Positions 58,361 through 64,000 of a stretch of DNA of 64,000 nt are shown piece by piece. The notes beneath the pieces are model-generated. The model ran no database searches. It was not told the DNA's origin and saw nothing but the letters and a program-made list of their open reading frames with translations. This DNA comes from Polytrichum commune (taxonomy: Eukaryota; Streptophyta; Polytrichopsida; Polytrichales; Polytrichaceae). The position numbers were made by a program, and so were the translations under genes. How positions within the stretch are numbered: the first letter of the stretch is position 1; the number at the start of each line of letters is the position of its first letter. Location of the stretch: positions 69,767,554 through 69,831,553 of the forward strand of contig OX485803.1 in NCBI GenBank assembly GCA_950295325.1, given 5' to 3'.

Positions 58361-59039
58361 TATGCTCGTAGAATGTTTTGTAGTCCTAATAATCTTTTGG
58401 CAATTTTTGATCCTTTGGTGGGGCTATAGATGCCATACTTTGTTTTTTTCATAATTCCAGTGTCTGATGGTTATTTCATGGAGTAGTCTCAATGATCTGG
58501 CTATGTAGTAGTAGAATTGTGGCAAGTATTTGGGGGTTAGGCATTGTTCTAGATTAATAATTAAAGGGTATTTAAGATTTGGATGATTAACTTAGGGGGG
58601 TATGTGAGTTCATACCATTTTGTACTGCAGTTTATTGGGACATGCGCATGTGTAGGTGGTGTGCCCTATGTGAATGTTGTAGGGATTTGTAAGGTGTTGC
58701 CCATAGCAATCATTTGCTCAATTCATCGTATTTGATGGGTGTGTTTTTATGATGTATGCAGTGTATATGGATGGCATTACTTTCTGTTCTAGGTTCAATT
58801 CTTAGTTTTGGTGGGATTGTTGGTTTTTCGTATGTGAGAGTGTCTGCTTTGAAATTTGTTATGACATGCGAGTCTAGAAGGGGACCATCATGGGGATTGC
58901 ACTTGTGATACCGATTATGGATTGGAGTTACTGATATTGTAACAATGTCTAGGTCATTTTTGGGTATGAGATGTGCCTAGTGGAGGGCTTGTTGTTTTTT
59001 GTTCTCTATATGTAGGTGCACCCAACATGGACACTTGTT

Positions 59040-59524
59040 GTGGCTGGGGATTCGTGGCACTCATGTATTTTCATTAATGAGAGTTCATTCATCTTTGCGG
59101 ATGAGATGAACCACTTTAGACACTACCTCACGTCGTCGGCTCCTTGTCTCAAGGGTTTCAAAAATACCAAGTTTTAGTAGTTCTAAATAATCCTAGTCTA
59201 ATCTATTATTTAAGGCAATAATACAAAGAAGGTTAGACATTAAAAAAATAAAACAAATGCCTCATATAAAAGCAAGTGGGTGCATCATGCGTTGCCAACC
59301 TATCATTACTAGTCCGGTTATTTTTAAGAAATTAATATTGGCGGACATTAAATATCCCCTCACGAACTTTCGGGGGTGTCACATCCGGGTTGGGACAACC
59401 CTCTAAAGAAATTCCTGAACCCGACCGAAAATTGATGCCCATCCCGATTCCCGACCTACTTCAAGCGGACTCATCCAATTTTTGTTACCAGATGACTTTA
59501 CTTGAGTGCCACGAATCCCCGGCC
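59040..59524. mobile_element. TIR element B, ~485 bp
   Basis: Ends tggctggggattcgtggcac and its approximate complement. It shares its first ~330 bp and last ~65 bp with element A and carries no gene. It preserves the empty target for the Harbinger MITE found in element C (tatttaatgtccgcc-type site at about 59,340-59,355). Confidence 0.75.
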
Positions 59525-59526
59525 AG

Positions 59527-59700
59527 TCAGAGGCATGCTATGCTTCCACTTGGTTATTATTCCAAAAGAATGATATAATATATGATGCCTTTTGTCAACT
59601 TTATCATGAATTTTAGGTGTCCACAAACCAAATAGGTACATCTACCTTCAACGCTCCGTGTCTAAGTTTAGAATAATAACATATATAAGATTCTTCCTTT
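59527..59700 (+). repeat. Direct copy of 26,465-26,640
   Basis: cttccacttggttattattcc onward matches copy 1 with few changes. It continues the segmental duplication, but in direct orientation, unlike the neighbouring inverted D2 block. Confidence 0.8.
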
Positions 59701-59713
59701 GTGTGAACGGTTA

Positions 59714-60128
59714 GAGCATCCCCACCAGATCAGGTACACGACAAATAGAGTATATACTATTTTATACCTTTGGGGAGCCCTTCATTTTGGGTGGGGCAGC
59801 TCATCTTGAGTCAAAGCCCACCAAATCCTAGGCATACCCCCGGTATAATTAGGAAGCAATCAATAAGACAACGACACCTATTATTTGATATGGATTAAGT
59901 AGGATATCGGAGTATCTGATATTTAAGTAATCTCTTGGAAGGCCGGAGGACTTCCATTATATGAATCATTTATGGCGGAGGAAGGTCTTTACTATATCCG
60001 GACCGGTTCTAAATTATGGGGGACCGGACATGGGTGGGGATCAATTTATGCCGGTACCGCCACCTAAGAACCCGGGATGCCCCATTTTTGGCGTTGCATG
60101 TCCCATGCCCGCTCTGGTGGGGATGCTC
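59714..60128. mobile_element. 415-bp MITE, GAGCATCCCCACCAGA ends
   Basis: A 16-bp perfect TIR (gagcatccccaccaga) flanked by TA on both sides (ggTTA left, TAAtg right). These ends resemble the widespread plant MITE type beginning gagcatctcca. The interior is non-coding. It interrupts or abuts the segmental duplication. Confidence 0.75.
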
Positions 60129-60351
60129 TAATGCACCCACTTGCTCTTAAAAATATGCCGAATAGTAATGATGGGTTGGCAACCCATGATGCACCCACTT
60201 GCTCTACATTAGGCAGCCATTATTAGATGAACTAAACGTTGTAATTATTAACATGTTTCAATTATGTTGGGATGGTTTTAGACACGAAGGTTAAGTATTT
60301 TTGGTGGCCTTGAAACAAGGAGCTGACACCATAAGGGTCATTCTAAATGGC

Positions 60352-61460
60352 GGACATTAAATCCCCCCTACAAACTATGGGGGGTGTCAGATCCGGGCTG
60401 ATGCAGCGTCCAGGGAAATTTCTGAACCCCGCTGAAAGCTGGTACCCGCCCCGACCAACTTTGAAAAAAATATTGCCCTTGCATTTTTGAAGGCCGATTG
60501 ATTACAAATCCCATATTGAGTGTACTTCACCTTCAATGTCTAAAATCCAATATATATATGTGCCTAATCAATTAGTAAACAAGTAATTGATTGGGATTTC
60601 ATTCTGGAAGTGAAACCATCAATGAAGCATGTAATTAACTTGGAGGTCAAAAAAATTACAAAATCCTCATGAACATTGAAGTTATAATTATTATGACTTA
60701 CCATTTGAAATTGCTTGTGTCATTCTAAAATGACACTTAAATTAAGTGTGCCGATTTAGTATGTATATTTTATGATATTTTAGGTAATTTTTTCTACTTT
60801 CACAAGTATTCATAGGCAATTGATTGATTCCAGTAATTACTGGAATTAATTAATTAATAATATTACTCGATTTAATTGGATTTAATTTCAGTAATTACAT
60901 TTTATAATTAAATAGTCTTACTTAATTTGATAAGCAGAATTTCTGATTTATTTGGGCTTAATTAGGATTAATTACATTAAATCACACTTAATTGGTTTGA
61001 ATGTGGATGAATACTTGTGAAAGTAGATGGCATTACTAAAATATTATAAAATATACATAGTAAATCAGCACACTTAATTTAAGTGTAATTTTAGAATGAC
61101 AAAGGCAACTTCAAATGGTAGGTCATAAAAATTATAACCTCAATGTTCATGAGGATTTTGTAATTTTTTGACCTCCAAGTTAATTACATGCTTCATTGAT
61201 GGTTTCACTTCCGGAATGAAATCCCAATCAATTACTTGTTTACTAATTGGAAGTGCACATATATATTGGATCTTAGACCTTGAAGGTGAAGTGCACTCAA
61301 TATGGGATTTGTAATAAAGCGGCCTTCAAGAATGCAAGGGCAATGTTTTTTTCGAAGTAGGTCGGGATGGGCACCAATTTTCGGTCGGGTTCAGGAATTT
61401 CTTTAGAGGGTTGTCCCAACCCGGATGTGACACCCCCGAAAGTTCGTGAGGGGATATTTA
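60352..61460. repeat. Long foldback, ~440-bp arms
   Basis: Left arm about 60,352-60,790 and right arm about 61,025-61,460 are reverse complements of each other with modest divergence (shared gaagtgaaaccatcaatgaa). They are separated by about 230 bp rich in attaatta-type palindromes. Transcription across it would give a long hairpin RNA. Confidence 0.8.
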
Positions 61461-62682
61461 GGGGCGGTTTACATTATGGACCATGAAGTCGTCCCACGTA
61501 AGAGGTCTATTTTGCGTGGGACGACTTCATGGGACGACTTCCATGGTCCGAGTTACTAAAATATTAGTTTTCATGGTTCATGGGCCCTTCACTAGGTGTA
61601 AACTGAATGTGGACCATGAAGAATGACCATGCGGCAAGAAGTGGATGTGCTGATTTTTTTAATATAAGCCCAAAAAGGGCAGTTTTGGGGGAAAATGAAG
61701 TTTGAGCATTTTGTTGACTTCAATTTGCCTTCACTTGCCTACACATGTCTTCACTTATCTTGTCAATTAGTTTTTTCTTCTTTTCACCTTAAAGTTTGAT
61801 CATTCTCTTGTCATCTCTTGGGCTTCAACTGTCTTCACTTTTTGTTAAATGTGTCGAAGATGTGGCTTGCAAATCTTCTCACAACAATTTTTACAAAAAA
61901 AAAATGAGCGACGCAATTGTACATGTTCAATGTAATTTACATGTGACATGTACCTTGTGTTTCACTACACTAAATAGGATATTTAGTGTTTGATTATATT
62001 TGATGTTGTTACCACCCAACCTTCCTCAACACTAAATTTCAATTCTTTGATAATTAATGTTAGAAGATTTCCCATTGCGCTTCTTTTGACCACCCTGATC
62101 TACAGTCACTAAACGACTATGTATTTTCTTATTTCTTTTTCAACTGTATGTTTTAAATATTTTGGAGCGTGTAATATACCGTTGGAAAGGTATTTTCAAG
62201 ACCTTTCCAATGGTATATTACACGCCTCCAAATTCCAAACATTGCAGCTGGTAGACCAAAAAAACAAATCTGCACTTGAATTCTTGAGTTCTAGATGTCC
62301 CGCGTTGTTTGATGAAACACGTGTAAGCGGGTTTAAAGGGTAGGGCAAGGTAGTGCTGGTGTGTCTCATGGGCTATAATATAATTAAGGCACATAAAAGG
62401 TAGATTCATTAAAACATTCGTGAAATGGCATTTCTCTGACATGGGCCCTTGCTTTTTTCTACCAGACCACCTCTCTTGCCTCTCTCAACGAAAAACCCGT
62501 TGGACCATGTCAGTGCATTTATTAGGCCTTAAAAATTATATTTTGGGGACCTCAACCTCCGTGGTCCCTCTGCCATTTTTTCCTTAGTGTAAACCGAAGT
62601 TGTCCCGGGACAACTTCAAGAACCAATCAGCTGCCTTGCAGAGCCCTGGTCCAACTTCATGGTCCATAGTGTAAACCGCCCC
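61461..62682. mobile_element. Non-autonomous Harbinger element (MITE), 1.2 kb
   Basis: TIR ggggcggtttacattatgga and its complement, flanked by a perfect TTA duplication (61,458-61,460 and 62,683-62,685). Element B shows the uninterrupted target. Homologous throughout to the element at 32,337. Contains a strong hairpin at 62,161-62,232. Confidence 0.9.
62161..62232. repeat. 31-bp-arm hairpin inside the MITE
   Basis: Left arm 62,161-62,191 (tttggagcgtgtaatatacc start) and right arm 62,201-62,232 pair with about three mismatches or bulges around a 9-nt loop. The related MITE at 32,337 has the same region with much poorer pairing (33,167-33,238). Confidence 0.78.
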
Positions 62683-62996
62683 TTAACGTCCGCCAATATT
62701 AATTTCTTAAAAATAACCGGACTAGTAATGATAGGTTGGCAATGCATGATGCACCCACTTTCTTTTATACGAGGCTTTTTATTTTTATTTTTTGAATGTC
62801 TAACCTTCTTGTGTTATTGCCTTAAATAATAGATTAGACTATGATTATTTAGAACTATTAAAACTTGGTATTTTTGAAACCCTTGAGACAAGGAACCGAC
62901 GACGTAAGGTAGTGTCTAAAGTGGTTCATCTCATCCGCAAAGATGAATGAACTCTCATTAATGAAAATACATGAGTGCCACGAATCCCCAGCCATA

Positions 62997-63455
62997 TCGG
63001 CATACCATCATACCTAGAAAGGTACTGTATAGTAGAACGGCCCATTGTATTGCTTAAAAGCCGGAGGATCCTCTACATAATGAAGCCCATTATGATTGCT
63101 GAAAGCAAATGTCTTAACTCCTGCATTTCGCCACAAGATTGAATCCTTCTTCTCTCCCTGCAACACAGTTGGCGTGAAGTTGAATCATTCTGCTTCAACT
63201 TAATGTCTTCTACCTGCAGGCTTGTGGTCTTTGCTTCTCTAAGTAGCTAGCATCCGGCCAATCCGCTGTGCAAATGAATTGGAAGGGTAGGGCTCAGGAC
63301 AGTCGAGTGATTGCACCTGAGAGCTTGGGGAGGAGTCACGGTTGATGATATTCTGGTGAGACACACCTGATTTGAATTTGCAGATCAGCAACAAGTGTTT
63401 GCTGTTGAAACATGGACTGACATTGATATTAAATTCGCATCAGATCTGCTTGCAG
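62997..63455 (+). promoter_or_regulatory. Second copy of the IRG upstream region
   Basis: Near-identical to 28,438-28,906, ending at tgcaggg. It starts immediately after the TIR of element C. Sequence beyond differs from the IRG gene, so only the promoter/leader part was kept or the gene body was replaced. Confidence 0.8.
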
Positions 63456-63497
63456 GGCGCCATTCACTTGCCCTAGTATTAATTTGCTATTGGAAAA

Positions 63498-63605
63498 ATG
63501 GGGGGTTCTCCGTCGAAGGTCATGGCAGAATTGCTGGTCCCCATGATGGAAAGCATCAAGGGCTTGATTGGAATGTTACATAATCAACGGATCATTAGCA
63601 GATGA
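63498..63605 (+). CDS. 35-codon ORF starting MGGSPSK, possible IRG-related exon
   Basis: Lies 43 bp after the copied IRG upstream region, close to where the IRG start codon would be. Begins MGGSPSKVMAELLVP; Gly2 and Ser6 again fit an N-myristoylation signal, as in MGNSQSS of the IRG-like protein. It has a short amphipathic, Met/Leu-rich helix and then TGA. It could be a first exon, a truncated paralogue or a micropeptide. No G-domain motif is seen before the window ends. Position relative to the copied promoter is the main support. Confidence 0.4.
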   Translation: MGGSPSKVMAELLVPMMESIKGLIGMLHNQRIISR

Positions 63606-64000
63606 CCCTTACCTCACACTTACGTAGGAATTATCTTACGGTCATTGCATGTACTCTAACTCCCTTTCAAGTCTGTCACTTACCTTGATCATGGTTGACA
63701 CAGGGATTACAGTATTAAGCTCAGTTCTGTCAGAAAATCTCTCTCTCTCTGCTGTTGAAAGCAGACTTATGTGGTTTGGCTCACATATCAGCAAAGTATT
63801 CATGTTGGCATCTTTGCGTCGTGTCTAGAGACTTTCAACACTGCTGTGTTTTGGAAGAGGCAGGACTCAGGACAGAGTATCTCCTCATAGCTTGGTGAGT
63901 CATACATGGTTGACGTTTTCCTGGTGAGATTTGTGCACATCAATGCAATGAATGGTTGATGCTGAAGTCAATGACTTCCATGCATAAGTTCATTGGCTGC
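63606..64000 (+). other. Tail with degenerate leader repeat
   Basis: No gene is seen. About 63,855-63,935 contains ggactcaggacag, then cttggtgagtca, gttgacg and ctggtgaga in the same order as in the IRG upstream region (28,738-28,808 and 63,290-63,362). This suggests a third, diverged piece of that leader. The window ends here. Confidence 0.45.

Larger units (their letters stand above)
54328..59039 (-). repeat. Large repeat D2, copy 2 (inverted)
   Basis: Reverse-complement match to 20,672-26,345. It lacks the 2.15-kb solo LTR (empty site near 58,530). It carries two insertions absent from copy 1, at 54,434-55,376 and 55,583-55,812. Its LINE remnant reads on the minus strand (57,033-58,360), with the same RNase H-like and LTNNIITRGWNLAP segments. 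Both ends abut TIR elements (A at left, B at right). Confidence 0.85.
60130..62995. mobile_element. TIR element C with foldback interior
   Basis: The right end (ttcattaatgaaaatacatg, then the ccacgaatccccagcca TIR at 62,979-62,995) is the inverted left end of elements A/B. The left end is unclear. The interior contains a long foldback (60,352-61,460) and a nested Harbinger MITE (61,461-62,682). About 60,150-60,345 repeats 62,700-62,920 directly, so it is a mosaic of at least two related elements. Confidence 0.6.

Overview
This window looks like repeat-rich nuclear DNA of a plant. Three places carry tandem TTTAGGG (plant telomere-type) motifs. There are decayed plant-style transposons of several classes and only one long, intact, gene-like reading frame. 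One intron, in the Myb-like gene, can be inferred from splice signals. The mix of families (IRG-type GTPase, DUF7869-like gene, hAT remnant, gag-protease genes with an unusual Asp-His-Gly active site) suggests a non-seed land plant such as a liverwort, moss, lycophyte or fern. That taxonomic reading is inference from recalled family distributions, not proven here.

Layout. 0-9 kb: an alternating inverted-repeat array, a decayed hypothetical gene (3.6-4.4 kb), a minisatellite, a tRNA-like SINE and a broken gag-protease gene (7.06-8.98 kb). 10.5-12.4 kb: dispersed repeat copy 1, split by a 5S rRNA-derived SINE. 14-16.5 kb: a 760-bp inverted-repeat element and a hAT transposase tail. 16.9-20.5 kb: a complete-looking but mutated PIF/Harbinger element carrying a Myb-like gene and a DDE transposase gene. 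20.7-26.3 kb: a large repeat with the decayed 3' part of a LINE, interrupted by a 2.15-kb solo LTR. 28.4-31 kb: the IRG-like GTPase gene with a duplicated upstream region and a tandem-repeat 3' flank. 31-33.8 kb: two elements with 9-bp target duplications, one hit by a Harbinger MITE. 35-37.7 kb: an LTR-like noncoding block. 37.7-40.5 kb: a DUF7869-like pseudogene. 43-44.5 kb: repeat copy 2. 44.5-54.3 kb: a terminal-inverted-repeat (TIR) element containing a full Ty3/gypsy retrotransposon. 54.3-59 kb: the 20.7-26.3 kb repeat again, inverted. 59-63 kb: further copies of the TIR element, a foldback structure and another Harbinger MITE. 63-64 kb: a second copy of the IRG upstream region with a 35-codon ORF.

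How it fits together. The segments near 10.6-12.4, 20.7-26.3, 26.5-26.6 and 28.4-28.9 kb recur in the same order near 43-44.5, 54.3-59, 59.5-59.7 and 63-63.5 kb, with only the 20.7-26.3 kb block inverted. The window therefore appears to hold two diverged copies of one segment. Copies of one TIR element sit at most of the breakpoints. The duplication gives natural filled and empty sites for several insertions (5S SINE, solo LTR, a TA-flanked element, a Harbinger MITE), so their boundaries can be read directly. The IRG-like gene and its truncated neighbour look like the only candidate host genes. Almost everything else is transposon-derived.
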